Positions 1 to 9,561 of a stretch of 64,000 bases of DNA are shown here, piece after piece. Numbering within the stretch: the first letter of the stretch is position 1; every line of letters starts with the position of its first letter. The notes beneath the pieces are model-generated. The model did no database searches. It saw only the letters and a program-made list of their open reading frames with translations, and was not told the DNA's origin. This stretch comes from Isoetes taiwanensis (Eukaryota; Streptophyta; Lycopodiopsida; Isoetales; Isoetaceae), in contig JAJEKV010000044.1 of assembly GCA_021234155.1 (NCBI GenBank), positions 10,266,777 through 10,330,776 on the forward strand, written 5' to 3'. Both the position numbers and the translations under genes were made by a program.

Positions 1-525
1 CGCGTAAAGAACCTTGGCTGTGCTGGCTGCAGTGTTGTCTGGTAGGGCACAGGCCTCCGCCCATTTTGTAGCATAATCAGTGATGACCAGAATGTAGCGG
101 GCACGGGTGTGCCGCGCAGGTGGATCCATGGGCCCCACAAAGTCCATGCCCCATTTGCTGAAGGGGAGCGGCGTGGCGACCGGCGTCAACGGGAGAGCGT
201 CACAGGCCGTGGGCCGACCCACACGCTGACAGACATCACACGTGCGGGCGTGAGCGTGGGCATCCTTGAAGAGCGTGGGCCAAAAGTAGGCTGCCAGAAG
301 AATTTTGCGTGCCATGGTGTCACCATGAAAATGACCACCATCAAGCCCTTCATGGGCTTGTCGAACGATATCGGGCACTTCATGAGGAAGAACACAGCGT
401 CGGAGCACCAAATCTTTGCCGCGTTTGTACAGATGGCCCGCGATTATGGTGTAGTCACGGACCTCATGGAGAAACTGGGCGGCGTGAGTGAAGTTTTGCT
501 TGAGAGAGCGTGGGATATTCAGAAG
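1..525 (-). pseudogene. G1 integrase (zinc-binding part and start of catalytic core)
   Basis: The minus strand encodes an HHCC zinc-binding region with two His in QAHEGLDGGHF and the two Cys in CDVCQR. The beginning of the integrase core follows, with MDFVGPMDPP and ITDYATKWAEA, where the D of ITDY sits at the first catalytic Asp of the DDE triad. The rest of the core lies off the left edge. Integrase inserts the reverse-transcribed element into the host chromosome. The frame differs from that of the upstream RNase H, so one frameshift near 520 separates them. No in-frame ATG is expected because the domain is part of a polyprotein. Confidence 0.85.
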
Positions 526-1052
526 GAAGAGCACCAGTGAGGAGATACTGCTGAAAGTTGTGAAACCAATGGGGCGTGGCCGTGACTAAGAACAGCTGTG
601 CGTCAGGAAAGGCATCTGAAACACCTGTGGAGGGATCATCTGTGTGGATGCGTGAGAGATAATCTGGCACAACATAAGATTTTCCAGCTTTATGAATAAT
701 TTCAAAAGGAGCGAATTCTTGCAGAAGAAGGACCCAACGAGCAATGCGGCCCGTGGGCGTGGCCTTGTTGATCAAATAAAGAAGAGCCTGATGATCAACA
801 AAGAACTTGATCTGGCTTCCCAACAAATAATGATGGAAGCGTGGGACACAAAAAACTAAGCCCAAGGCTTCCCGTTCGGTGGCAGAGTAGTTGCGCTCAG
901 CAGGATTGAGTTTTCTGCTGGCATAACGGTTTGGTTTATCTGTGTGCTCGTCATACGCTTGAGAGAGAACAGCACCAATAGCAAACGCTGAGACATCAAC
1001 ATGAACATGAAAAGGCTTGTCCCATTGAGGAGGAACAAGCACAGGAGCCTGA
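464..1052 (-). pseudogene. G1 RNase H domain
   Basis: Minus-strand reading frame of about 190 residues with the Ty3-type RNase H signature: VDVSAFAIGAVLSQ near the start (first catalytic Asp), ERNYSATEREAL (catalytic Glu), FFVDHQALLYL (Asp) and VVPDYLSR (terminal Asp). RNase H degrades the RNA strand during reverse transcription. The N-terminal side is cut at 1052-1057, exactly where the 11.9-kb insertion begins. The matching RT end is at about 12973, as expected for an insertion into the RT/RNase H connection. Confidence 0.9.
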
Positions 1053-1064
1053 GTAACATTAGAG
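1053..1064. repeat. Left end of the 11.9-kb element: target repeat plus terminal inverted repeat
   Basis: GTAA (1053-1056) followed by CATTAGAG (1057-1064). The mirror arrangement CTCTAATG-GTAA is at 12961-12972. The junction coincides with the break in the G1 pol reading frame. Confidence 0.6.
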
Positions 1065-1185
1065 TTTTTTTGGGATCACTTATTGTCCCAAGCTCGATGC
1101 CAGCATGGAAATCGCTGACCAATGAGAATTCGGGGTGGTCTGGGCTTTTCTTCATCCATGCCTCCCTTCCCATGCCGGTGGGTGC

Positions 1186-1224
1186 GGGTTCGGCATTATC
1201 CTTACCTACCGCCTGGAGGTTCGG
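1186..1224 (+). repeat. Left subterminal repeats (GGTTCGG)
   Basis: GGGTTCGG at 1186-1193 and AGGTTCGG at 1217-1224, 130-170 bp inside the left end. The same motif recurs near the right end. Subterminal repeats of this kind are transposase-binding sites in several class II families. Confidence 0.45.
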
Positions 1225-1282
1225 TGGGCGGGAAGTAATAATTACAAATTATTCATACGAATTCCGCCCAAATGTTGGGGTG

Positions 1283-1290
1283 TCTATAAG
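1283..1290 (+). promoter_or_regulatory. Candidate TATA box
   Basis: TCTATAAG followed by a pyrimidine-rich leader (from about 1293) upstream of the plus-strand gene-like region 1406-2471. The spacing is plausible for a plant core promoter, but no transcript evidence is available. Confidence 0.3.
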
Positions 1291-1405
1291 TATCCCCCTT
1301 CCTCAACGGCTCTTCTTTTAGCGTCTCTCCATCCGGGTTTGCTAATGCTTTCAATCCTTCTAGTTCTATGAGCTCATCGATTTAGGACTGTTTGATCTAA
1401 TTAAT

Positions 1406-1738
1406 TTGCGGTTCATTTCGGATGGCGATTACCTCATCACGGTGAGAGAACGATTTATTTGCTTCAATATATTTCTTGGGAGCTTCGTGACAATCCGACC
1501 GCCACTCAGAGGTCCTCACCGGGTGATCAAAGGCAGGAGAAATGTTATTTCAAGCCATTGGAAGGCTATTGTTGTCGGGTTCGAGGTGAGAGGGGAAGTA
1601 TATATCAAGGTCAGACACCTATACACACCGACAGACATGAGAAAAGAAAAGATAAGATCTCGACGTAATTTCCCTGAGCTTCGTGCTAATTGTGAGTTTC
1701 ATTATATCTGTGCTAATCCGTCATTCATTATATTTTGA
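1406..1738 (+). pseudogene. Unrecognised gene-like region, first part
   Basis: An open frame of 110 codons with no family I recognise. It lies 120 bp downstream of a TATA-like sequence and runs the same way as the next ORF (1890-2471), with which it could form one decayed or spliced gene. The composition is basic (RGPHRVIKGRRN). It could also be chance. Confidence 0.25.
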
Positions 1739-1889
1739 AGAAATCAACTAATTGGGTTTCTGGTATCTCAGGGCTCTCAGTATTTCCGATGTCTTTGGAC
1801 ACGGAACCATCGAGTTCTATCACAAGCATCTTCCGTGCTTTCTATTATGATATTGGATCCTTGCTTTTGAAGGTCAAGCGAAGTGCGAT

Positions 1890-2471
1890 TTGGAAAGGGG
1901 GATTTGGTTCTTAAAATATGAGTATTATCCTCGGAAAGGCAAAATTGTGGACTTACCATTGCCCCCATTATCACAGCTTAGTTCCTGCCCAATGGATTCA
2001 AGTTCTCTGTTTCTTGCCAAGCTGAAATTGTCACAGGGAAATTTTGGTGCTTTGAAGGAGAAAGGTGGAGTCTGTGGACACATGAAAGTAAATGTACCCA
2101 TCGACATGTTTATTACCTTGTTTAAGAATGTCGAGAATGTCAAGAAGACTTCAAAAATGTTTACTGTAAGTGATTGTCAGTTGTTTCTGGATGACATTTT
2201 ATGTGATGAATGGTCATCCCGTCTGCATGAAGGAGTTGAGAAGGTACAGTGCAGGATAAAGAAAGAAAGCGTTGAATCGTATTGTATTCGAAAGCAAACA
2301 ATTTACATTACCTTCAAATACGTAAGATGGAGGGAAGTAAAAGAAGGGAGCAGATGGACGTGGGTTCCAGTGAAACAAGACGATGCTAATGGTACCCATT
2401 CTGCGGTCATTGACATTGCTATCTTCAAAAGTGGTCAATTGTTTAAAACTTTAAAAGTCGAAGAAGCGTGA
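1890..2471 (+). CDS. Unrecognised 193-codon ORF in the 11.9-kb element
   Basis: One of the longest uninterrupted frames in this part of the element. The first in-frame ATG region is weak and the true start is uncertain (possibly spliced from 1406-1738). The sequence looks protein-like: mixed hydrophobic and charged residues with segments such as MFITLFKNVENVKK and VIDIAIFKSGQLF. No signal peptide, transmembrane segment or known domain is seen. The end is followed 230 bp later by the first palindrome cluster. The function is unknown. Confidence 0.4.
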   Translation: MERGIWFLKYEYYPRKGKIVDLPLPPLSQLSSCPMDSSSLFLAKLKLSQGNFGALKEKGGVCGHMKVNVPIDMFITLFKNVENVKKTSKMFTVSDCQLFLDDILCDEWSSRLHEGVEKVQCRIKKESVESYCIRKQTIYITFKYVRWREVKEGSRWTWVPVKQDDANGTHSAVIDIAIFKSGQLFKTLKVEEA

Positions 2472-2646
2472 TCTTTATTTGATGTAAGAGTTATTTTGGA
2501 ATCAGAATGTGACTTAAACGTCTTCCATTTTTTGGTGGATGGTGTCAAGGTAGGAAAACGTAGGGAAGAATTGTATACAACAAAGCTCAGATGCCTCTGT
2601 TGTACTTTGTTTAAGTGAAAACAGTTAAACAAATAAATAACAATGT

Positions 2647-2676
2647 TACTGGGTTCAAATCCCAGTGTTGTTTGCC
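2647..2676 (+). other. Isolated tRNA T-arm-like sequence
   Basis: CTGGGTTCAAATCCCAG forms a perfect 5-bp T-stem with a TTCAAAT loop (box B-like). No D-arm or anticodon arm is recognisable just upstream. It is probably a SINE or tRNA remnant. Confidence 0.3.
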
Positions 2677-2700
2677 AATAACTTATATCCTTTTGCAAAG

Positions 2701-2907
2701 ATAGCACCGTGGCCACCGTGCGAAACATGTGGAGTTCGTGTAATCGTGTTGTGTAGTTTCGCGACCGCGGGCCCACGGTGTACTATGTTTTTGCGATTAA
2801 CATAAATTTGGCCTTCTTTTCGTTAAATTCGCGACCGCCGTATTACGGTCGCGAATACCTTTATTGTTGTCTTTGCCGTTTATATTTGTTTAGACGCGGG
2901 TACCCGC
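2701..2907. repeat. Palindrome cluster P1
   Basis: Degenerate copies of the element's palindrome start at 2701 and 2758 (57 bp apart). A third form is a perfect 11-bp stem ATTCGCGACCG (2827-2837) / CGGTCGCGAAT (2846-2856), and GCGGGTACCCGC follows at 2896-2907. The cluster sits 230 bp downstream of the ORF ending at 2471. Confidence 0.7.
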
Positions 2908-2949
2908 GGCGACATATTTTCGTCGGGACACTTAAGACATTTTAGTTTC

Positions 2950-4540
2950 ATGGTCAGCTCATGTGCACTTACTTTTAGGCGATCGGGTTTTATTGCACTA
3001 AAGGAGGCGCTCTGATTCCGCAATGTCAAACGGCAGGTCGAGAAAGCTTGGGAACAGTTCTGGGCATGGTATGACCAGATCGTCCGGAGGAAGCAGAGTA
3101 TCGGTGACACACCCGTGATGAGTTCGCCTCACAGCACGAAAACCCGGTAGAGACGCCAATCGTAGTCTACAATAATACGCCTAACGGTAGATATAATCTC
3201 TACGAGGCTAACAAACACATTGACGTGTATGGTCAAGACATTCATGGTTTCATGGCCGTGGCGTAAACCGGCGCCTTCTCCCTCGATTTGGGAAGATTGT
3301 ATTGAGTCTAAAGTCCTTTTCAAGCTTTTTCCCAAAGGTGACCAAGATAAGGTTAGAAGGTCGTTCAAAGAGACCCGGCCGACTTATGTGAGAAGGATGG
3401 GAAGGATAATTTATATCCGATTGACATCATGTTTGCTACTTACATGATATATACGGTTCCACCAACAGATAGGGGAAGAACCACGGTGAAGGCTATTGCG
3501 AGAACCTCGGTCACCTGTAGAGGAGGTATTTGATGCGAGAAAGAGAAGGAACTGGTGGAAAAGCTCGGACGAGGACGAGGATGAAGACGTGAAGCGAGCA
3601 TGAAGAGAATCTTGATAGATGGGGTGTCACGGAAGCCTTCCCGGTTAACATAGGAGGGAAGGACTATCTTCTTCTCCACGATATATCTTCCATTACTTGG
3701 TTTGAGGGAAGATGAGGTCCTTGGACAAATCTATGCTTTCGTTGTTGGTCTAGACGACTTCATTGACTTGTAGGAAGTGCCTAGGGACCTGCGATCTCTT
3801 AACCTATGATGGAACTTCAATAGCTCCCGAGAATGCTTTTGATAGAGTTCGGAGATGGCGTAAAATGGGCTTGAAGGAAGTCTCGTAGTAAAGTTCGAGG
3901 CGAAAGTACATGAAGTAAAAAAAGATAGTGCAAAGGAAGTATCAAAGAGCGAATCAAGCTCTTCAAGGTCGTCCATCAACATTTCTACCAAAGAGGTTAT
4001 TGCATCTGATGAAGTGGAGGTAAGCTACCATAAGTTTGCTTATTTTGTTAAGTGCCTAAGAACGATTGTTTATTGCGCAGGAGATTTTTGTGGACGATTT
4101 TTGCGCCCGGACATGTGAGTTACCCTTGGCGAGAGATGCAAGTATCGCCCACTATATGGGCTACCTTTATAAGGGAGAGATCGTTGTGTTCCATTCTAAG
4201 TACAGCCCATATGGACCAGAAGAGGTCTTGAAACTCAAGGCCCTCTCGTTGATTGGTAATCACATCCCATTATCCGCCAATTCGATCGAGTAGTGGTCGT
4301 TAGGAGAGATATCGCCACGCATATTTTGGTGGCTTTAGTATGTATTCTATGGCTGCCTTGGTGAGTCGCATTGGCCTTGTCCGGCGTGGATAAGGCTACA
4401 ATTCGACTGACTTGGGAAGAGAGGGAGCCCCAGATTCCTCGCCTTATGTACCTGTTGGATGCTGGTCTGCAGGAGTCCGAATTGGAAGAAGTCGAAGTGT
4501 CGGATGACTTACATGTTTCTAAGAAAATGAAGTTGTAACC
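2950..4540 (+). pseudogene. Decayed plus-strand gene of unknown function
   Basis: Short protein-like segments in shifting plus-strand frames follow one another: NGRYNLYEANKHIDVYGQDI (about 3180-3245), a Ser/Glu/Lys-rich stretch (about 3890-4000), and the 75-codon frame 4066-4293 with DFCARTCELPLARDASIAHY and YLYKGEIVVFHSKYSPYG. The C-terminal piece ending near 4538 is acidic (LLDAGLQESELEEVEVSDDL). I recognise no domain. The consistent strand and the loss by frameshift suggest a real gene that has decayed. Palindrome cluster P2 begins 100 bp after the last stop. Confidence 0.35.
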
Positions 4541-4638
4541 ATTGTCAATCAATGCAAAGACTTGTTTGAAATCTCTATTCTTGTTATATCGAACATGAAC
4601 TTCAGTTTCATTTTAATTTGTTTTACGCTTCTATTTTA

Positions 4639-4836
4639 CTTGCACCGTGGCCACGGTGCGAAGACCGTGTTGTCCGTGCTTACAACTAACAAATATTCGC
4701 ACCGTGGCCACGGTGCGAAATTGACTATTCCACATTCTGTGGAAAGGTCTATTTCGTACCGTGGCGACGGTGCGAAAATAGCATTCCAACGTCTTTGGAG
4801 TGTGCAATTTCGCACCGTGACTACACACACTGCGAA
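4639..4836. repeat. Palindrome cluster P2 (four units, 57-bp period)
   Basis: Units start at 4639, 4696, 4753 and 4809, so the period is 57, 57 and 56 bp. The copy at 4696-4719 is a perfect 24-bp palindrome with core GCACCGTGGCCACGGTGC flanked by TTC and GAA. The others differ at a few positions. The 33-bp spacers differ from each other and some carry their own small inverted repeats (TTCCACA/TGTGGAA at about 4728-4744). The cluster lies between the plus-strand gene ending near 4538 and the minus-strand gene ending at 5023. Confidence 0.85.
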
Positions 4837-5022
4837 GAGAATGCTTATCTGAATTTAGAATCTACATGTAAGGAAAATGTCCAAGAGCTTTCCAAATTGA
4901 AATGTGCGGTAAATAGACGGATCACATGTATCACTTATGGTTACATACTTATAACTCATATAAGAGGCATAGCATATACATAGAACTCATATAAGAGGAA
5001 TAGCATACATGAATGAAGAAGC

Positions 5023-5275
5023 TCATTCGCGATCGGGATCATCATGAAAAGGTAGTTGAGTGATGCGATTAATCTCATAGACGCCACGCTCTGGAACCCT
5101 CCAAAGGTGGATAACAACACGATAAAACCCTCCGGAAGAACTATTTCGGCCCTCTGCTACTCCTTCCAGCCGAGGGGATCAAGGGGATACCCCCTCGAGA
5201 ACATCTATAAAGATCATTATATGTCATAGTGCAAGTAATGGAGTCCATATCTTCGGGACGAGGAGGCCGAGACAT
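5023..5275 (-). pseudogene. Small minus-strand gene fragment (IHL-family, copy a)
   Basis: Possible start at 5275 (MSRPPRPEDMDSITC). The frame shifts near 5150 into a segment reading FYRVVIHLWRVPERGVYEI and ending RITQLPFHDDPDRE with a TGA at 5023-5025. It resembles the next fragment (5464-5727), which reads FDVIIHLIWNREHQMYMI, so the two are probably paralogues. The function is unknown. Its 3' end faces palindrome cluster P2. Confidence 0.35.
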
Positions 5276-5463
5276 AGCAAATGGATGCCTTCTGCATTGA
5301 GTGGAACCGTACTTATATCGAACAAAATTATTGACATGCATTGTAGCAGCATTATTGGTTATACATACGAGCATAATGTACAAAATACACATGTATATAA
5401 TGTACGTATATAGCGTATATATATTCTGAGTATTGATTTAGGGGACTCTTTTCGAAGTCATTG

Positions 5464-5727
5464 TCACGAGCACCCGGTGATCTTTTCTATCATGTACATT
5501 TGATGCTCTCTATTCCATATTAGATGGATGATAACATCGAAGGGATCGGGATAATAGCGAGGATTGAGAGCGGCGGTGGTCATCCGGGTTTTCCATGGGT
5601 ATTTTCGCCATTTCATGACCTTTGCTTGAAGTTTTCGTGATTCATCTTGCGGTGATGGAATCACGTTCGGGACCGAATGAGACCACATGGCTGGGATCGG
5701 AGGCCAATGTTCTTTGCACTTCGGCAA
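5464..5727 (-). CDS. Small minus-strand ORF (IHL-family, copy b)
   Basis: 87-codon open frame from ATG at 5727. It is basic in the middle (KVMKWRKYPWKTRM) and ends with FDVIIHLIWNREHQMYMIEK. The C-terminal half matches the pattern of the fragment at 5023-5160: Val/Ile-Ile-His-Leu, a gap, Glu, then Tyr/Met-x-Ile-x-x-Ile-Thr. A duplicated gene pair is therefore likely. No known domain is recognised. The homologous stretch near 48.37-48.6 kb lacks this gene. Confidence 0.35.
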   Translation of the reverse strand: MPKCKEHWPPIPAMWSHSVPNVIPSPQDESRKLQAKVMKWRKYPWKTRMTTAALNPRYYPDPFDVIIHLIWNREHQMYMIEKITGCS

Positions 5728-5865
5728 TTTGATGTATATTTATACCCACCAAAATTATTGATGGTATGTACGCACCAAAATTATTGATGGTATATACATA
5801 GAAATTATTGGATTATATATATACTTGTATAGTACTCGTATAATGGCATATATACCTGATTTCTC

Positions 5866-5875
5866 TTTAAATAGG
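5866..5875 (+). promoter_or_regulatory. TATA-type promoter of GLLEPP-family copy 1
   Basis: TTTCTCTTTAAATAGGCATC around 5861-5880 is nearly identical to the sequence at about 48611-48630 upstream of copy 3. A pyrimidine-rich CTCCTTGCC-type leader follows in both. Conservation at two distant loci argues for a shared promoter. Confidence 0.5.
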
Positions 5876-6075
5876 CATCTATGCCTTCATTGTCTTGTTT
5901 GCTCCTTGCCTGCTTCTTGTCCGCTTCTTATGCGCTCCTTGCCTCCCATGCGCTCCACTAATTTCTTATGCGCTCCACTAATTTCTTGCAAATGGTAACT
6001 TTGCAAGAACATCCTCATTGGGCTGATCCGAATACCGCAAGCATCGCGTAAATCGTGCACTTTTGATGACTTTTT

Positions 6076-6552
6076 TGCAACTTTTGGGAGCATCGATGGC
6101 GTCACGGTCCAACAACAGAGTTTGCAAGGCAGCTGAGCAACTTCATTATCGATCGCTATACTCGTCATCTCCCTCCACTGGAGGAGATCAATTCGAGTCC
6201 GGCAAGGTTCAATCTAAGTGCTTTGGGACTTCTTGAACCCCCCTCAGATTTAGAAGATAGGCTAGAACAGTTGAAGGACATGCTTTTCCATGGTTTCATG
6301 GCCTACTCTCCCGGAAGATTATCGCCTCTGGTCATTCCCACTAGTGAGAAGAATAGGATTTATATCCTCATTGAACTTTACAACTTCCATTACAAATCTT
6401 TTGTGGATATTGGTAAGCTCCTATTCCGTTCCCTTGACTTCAACATCCTGTGGTTACTCTCTAGATTCCCCACCTGGGATACAATTCCTTGGGATACACG
6501 TGACCTATGGCTACATAGCACACAGCACATAATATGTACATATCACAGGTGA
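6076..6552 (+). pseudogene. GLLEPP-family gene, copy 1
   Basis: From about 6085 an open frame reads FWEHRWRHGPTTEF, then LPPLEEINSSPARFNLSALG, then LLEPPSDLEDRLEQLKDML, and ends FPTWDTIPWDTRDLW. It aligns along its length with copy 2 (7242-7860): FLEWRLRHSPTKEL, MEINPSECYRRLAMRG, LLEPPPSSNEMLQQLRPLL, and YPIWWEESGWDERELL. This marks a real protein family. The N-terminal part is frameshifted or stopped near 6075. I recognise no known domain. The product looks soluble, with Tyr- and Phe-rich helices in the C-terminal half (FHYKSFVDIGKLLFRSLDF). A single palindrome unit follows at 6796. Confidence 0.5.
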
Positions 6553-6795
6553 AGATACTCCATTGGAATATGTGTATAAACTAGATTTTCATAGAAATTA
6601 ATATATAAGCAAGTGAGTTTCGTGTAATTAAGTAACATCTTCGTGTAATTAAGTGATTTTCGTGTAATTAAGTAATTAAGCAATATCTTCTACCATTTTC
6701 ATTTTTTCATGTGATTGTTCTATTTGTGGTCATATTAAATACGCATCACGCCACGGCAATAAATCGCTTCGATTACAAATTATTGAAGGGCCTAT

Positions 6796-6819
6796 TTCGC
6801 GACCGTGGGCTACGGTCTT
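6796..6819. repeat. Single palindrome unit P3
   Basis: TTCGCGACCGTGGGCTACGG, a degenerate member of the palindrome family, 244 bp downstream of GLLEPP copy 1. Confidence 0.6.
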
Positions 6820-6989
6820 AAAATCATGAGATCCCGTTTTGTTACCACCACCGAATGGTATAATACTTCAGCATTATTGGTATTATTCTTCATCATTCTT
6901 GGTATTATACTTCAACAGTATTAGTATTATACTTCAACATTATTGGATTCGTAGCTATAAATTCTTTCAAATTTTGCTTTCACTTCTCA

Positions 6990-7240
6990 CCTTTGTTCCA
7001 TGTTTTCACCTTGCTTTCACTTCTTGGTCTTTGGTCTTCCTTGTTCCTTGCCACTTGATCTTGATGTTTGTTCTTCGCTACTTCATCTTGTTCCTTGCTC
7101 TTGATCTTGCTACTTGATCTTGTTCCTTGCTTTCTTGCTCCTTGATCGTCCTTGATCCTTGCTTCTTGCTGCTTGATCTTGATGCTCCTTGCTACCTGAT
7201 CTTCGTGCTCCTTGTTCTTTGCTACTTGATCTTCGTGCTC
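6990..7240 (+). repeat. CTTGCTCCTTGATCTTG-type low-complexity leader
   Basis: Degenerate tandem repetition of CTTG/CTACTTGATCTTG-like words just upstream of GLLEPP copy 2, after a TATA-like GCTATAAATTC at about 6950. A shorter pyrimidine-rich version precedes copies 1 and 3, so this may be the transcribed leader of the family. Confidence 0.45.
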
Positions 7241-7241
7241 T

Positions 7242-7860
7242 TTGCAAATGATTGGACCGAATCCTCCCTGGGCCACTCCAGAAGGCCTGCAAGCATGCCC
7301 CAGGCATTCTGTGCGGCCTGGAATGGATGAGCTATGGGACCATTTCTTGGAGTGGAGGTTGCGCCATAGTCCTACCAAGGAGCTTACAATGGAGTTGATC
7401 AACTTCATTCTGGAGCGATTTGATTGTGGTCATGAGCCACTGATGGAAATTAATCCATCTGAATGTTATAGGAGACTTGCAATGAGGGGACTTCTTGAAC
7501 CCCCTCCTTCCTCGAACGAGATGCTACAGCAATTGAGGCCTCTTCTTCGTCTTTGGATATTTAGCACACTCTCCGGATGCATACATATCAGAGTTCATTC
7601 ATGAAATTAACCGGGGACAGATGTATGGCCTTATTAGGGTGTACTACAACGAGTACAACGGTTTTGTGGAGTTGGGTCCGCTCTTCTTCCGTGAGTATCA
7701 TCCTGTGGAATTACTTTTTCTAATGACTAGGTACCCCATATGGTGGGAAGAATCAGGCTGGGATGAGCGTGAGCTCTTGACTCCTAACCCAGATGCATGG
7801 GTTAGACCCTTGAGGGAAGGGGAAGGGGTTAGAAACCTAGGGAAGGTTACTTGGACATAA
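7242..7860 (+). pseudogene. GLLEPP-family gene, copy 2 (best copy, one frameshift)
   Basis: ORF from 7242 (MQMIGPNPPWATPEG) runs to about 7555. A one-base shift then moves to the frame that reads GYLAHSPDAYISEF and YNEYNGFVELGPLFFREYHP to a TAA at 7858-7860. Together they give about 205 residues of an unrecognised family that matches copy 1 over about 140 residues, with small gaps but no lost block. Strongly shared points are the GLLEPP motif, a Gln-Leu pair, Ser-Pro about 25 residues later, Tyr-Asn-x-x-Tyr/Phe, Leu-Phe-Phe-Arg, and a Trp-Asp-x-Arg end. Palindrome cluster P4 begins 109 bp after the stop. Confidence 0.55.
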
Positions 7861-7968
7861 TTCCTTACTTGCCGTTCTCTAAATGTTCTCTAATATGTTA
7901 ATATATTCTCTAACATGTTAATATGCTCACTTTGATCTTGTGGTTCATCTTCTATGGAATGATTCAAT

Positions 7969-8105
7969 TTCGCACAGTGGCCACGGTGCGAAATTGCCTG
8001 CCCTCACACAGTAACTTGCAGGAATTTCGCACCGTGGCCACGGTGCGAAAATACCTGCCCTCACAAAGTAATTAATCCCCATTTCGCAACCGTGGTGGCA
8101 GTGCA
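7969..8105. repeat. Palindrome cluster P4 (three units, exact 57-bp period)
   Basis: Units start at 7969, 8026 and 8083. The middle one (8026-8049) is the perfect 24-bp form identical to 4696-4719. The two spacers share CCTGCCCTCACA, so they descend from a tandem duplication. The cluster lies between two convergent genes: GLLEPP copy 2 (ends 7860) and the histone-like gene (ends 8201). Confidence 0.85.
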
Positions 8106-8200
8106 TTGTAATTGTATACATATAGAGAATAGATACAATCAAAATACTTAGCAAGCAAACAAAATATAAAACAAAGATCGTTTCATTAATATAAAACACT

Positions 8201-9561
8201 TTACAGGCCTCGGAAGTAATTTGTCAAGGCAATATCCTGCCTCATTATTGTCACTCTCTTAAAATGCACAGCACATTTCACACAGTCTTCGAAGAACCTG
8301 ACCATGTGATTCTCGGCTGCCTCTCGTCGCGAGAGCATCAAGGGTATCTGCAGTGAATCGAAGTCACCTCTTTCGGCATTGGAAAATCGTAACCAGCTCT
8401 CCGGTACCTTGCACCATCCCTCTTCATCTTACTGTATCTCTCCTGAACCACCTCCTTACATATTCTAGCCAGTGTGAGCTTCGGAAGCACCCACTCCACG
8501 TGGTTCTGGAAGTGCCGGATTTCGCGAAGCCATCTTAACTTTTGATTAAACGGCTGGCCCTTCCTATTCAGCTTAGGAGGGCCTTTACAGAGAACCTGTT
8601 TCTTCTGCAGCTGCTTAGGCTTAGTCTTCCTCTTACGTCTACTGGATTCCGCGACTACATGCTGCTCAACATCAGGAACCACTACTGCATCTGGTACATC
8701 TGGTACTACGGTTTCAGGCACAACCGTCACAGGTACTGCAGCTGCCTCTTGTAGAACTATATTTTCTTAGATTTGAGCTGTCACAGGGATCTGGATAGGG
8801 ACACCCACGTACAAAAGATTCAGGGGTTCAAAAACATTCTGAACAGCAATAGGAACGTTCTGGACAGGGACCTCCTCATTCTGAACAGCAACAAGAACAT
8901 TCTGGACATGCACATCCTGATGGTCATCCTCATGGGGCTTAGCATTCTCATTGTCGGCTCCAATCAAGTTTGGCCCCTGGTTTATCTCCATCAATCCAAC
9001 TTCCGGCACTCTACGAGGAAGTCCGGTTATGTAATCTATCTCATTAGCCAGTACAGAAAATGTGTTAGGAGTTGGCGTCAAAGAAGCCATCAATCTGGGC
9101 CACACAACGAAGGAATGGAGTGCCTCAAGCAAGTTGTCAGCTCCCATCGAAGGAACAGGCAAGGTCGTGTCTGGTGCAACTACCACATCGACGTTAACGA
9201 CGATGCAATCATCTCGCACAGGAACTCCATGACAGCGATAGCCGCCTTGCACGAAGATTCCTTCTCCGACTAAATGGCCAGAAGAGAACAGGTAAACACG
9301 CCTTGCCTCGGAAGGTGTGTCTCTATAAATCTCCTCCTCAAGGCGTCATTGGCAACATTTCAACTACACGCCCGTCACTGCCTTGATGGATGTTTTCTCG
9401 CTCTAAGACGGTGCTCGTTTCGGGTTGTTAGAAGCACCGACATAGTTATCGGGCGCCGCCCGCCTGTCTTCACCATGATGTGTGCGCCCAGACGGCGCCT
9501 TCTCTTCTGTTCTTTGGCTGTTGGGATTGTTAGATCCGGCATTACCGCTATTCTGTGCCAT
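8201..9561 (-). pseudogene. Histone-H3-like fold fused to a transposon-associated N-terminal domain
   Basis: From ATG at about 9561 one minus-strand frame runs to 8338 with four stops, then shifts once and ends with TAA at 8201-8203. The N-terminal part (HGVPVRDDCIVVNVDVVV, TLPVPS, FVVWPR) resembles the DUF8039-type domain of plant transposon-associated proteins. A Val/Gln/Asn-rich repeat (PVQNVPIAVQNV) and a basic patch (SSRRKRKTKPKQ) follow. The last 100 residues match histone H3: LREIRHFQ (alpha-N), LPKLTLARICKEVV (alpha 1), REAAENHMVRFFED (alpha 2), then FKRVTIMRQDIAL and the terminal RGL. H3 has [17 protein letters not shown] here. About 24 extra residues lie between alpha 1 and alpha 2. 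Canonical H3 tail motifs are absent. A function in chromatin is inference only. Confidence 0.7.

Noticed and set aside
4639-4836. CRISPR array
   Set aside because: 24-bp repeats with 33-bp spacers look CRISPR-like, but the context is a plant genome, repeats are full palindromes with internal decay, arrays have only 2-4 units, spacers inside P4 and P5 are related to each other, and there is no cas-like gene.
7945-8199. Repeat protein with FAPWPRCE units every 19 residues
   Set aside because: 57 bp is a multiple of three and the palindrome is open on both strands, so the frames arise automatically. In P5 the same frame has stops, so there is no sign of protein-level constraint.
8773-9273. 166-codon plus-strand ORF over the histone-like gene
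   Set aside because: It is the antisense shadow of the minus-strand H3-fusion gene, whose translation has recognisable domains.
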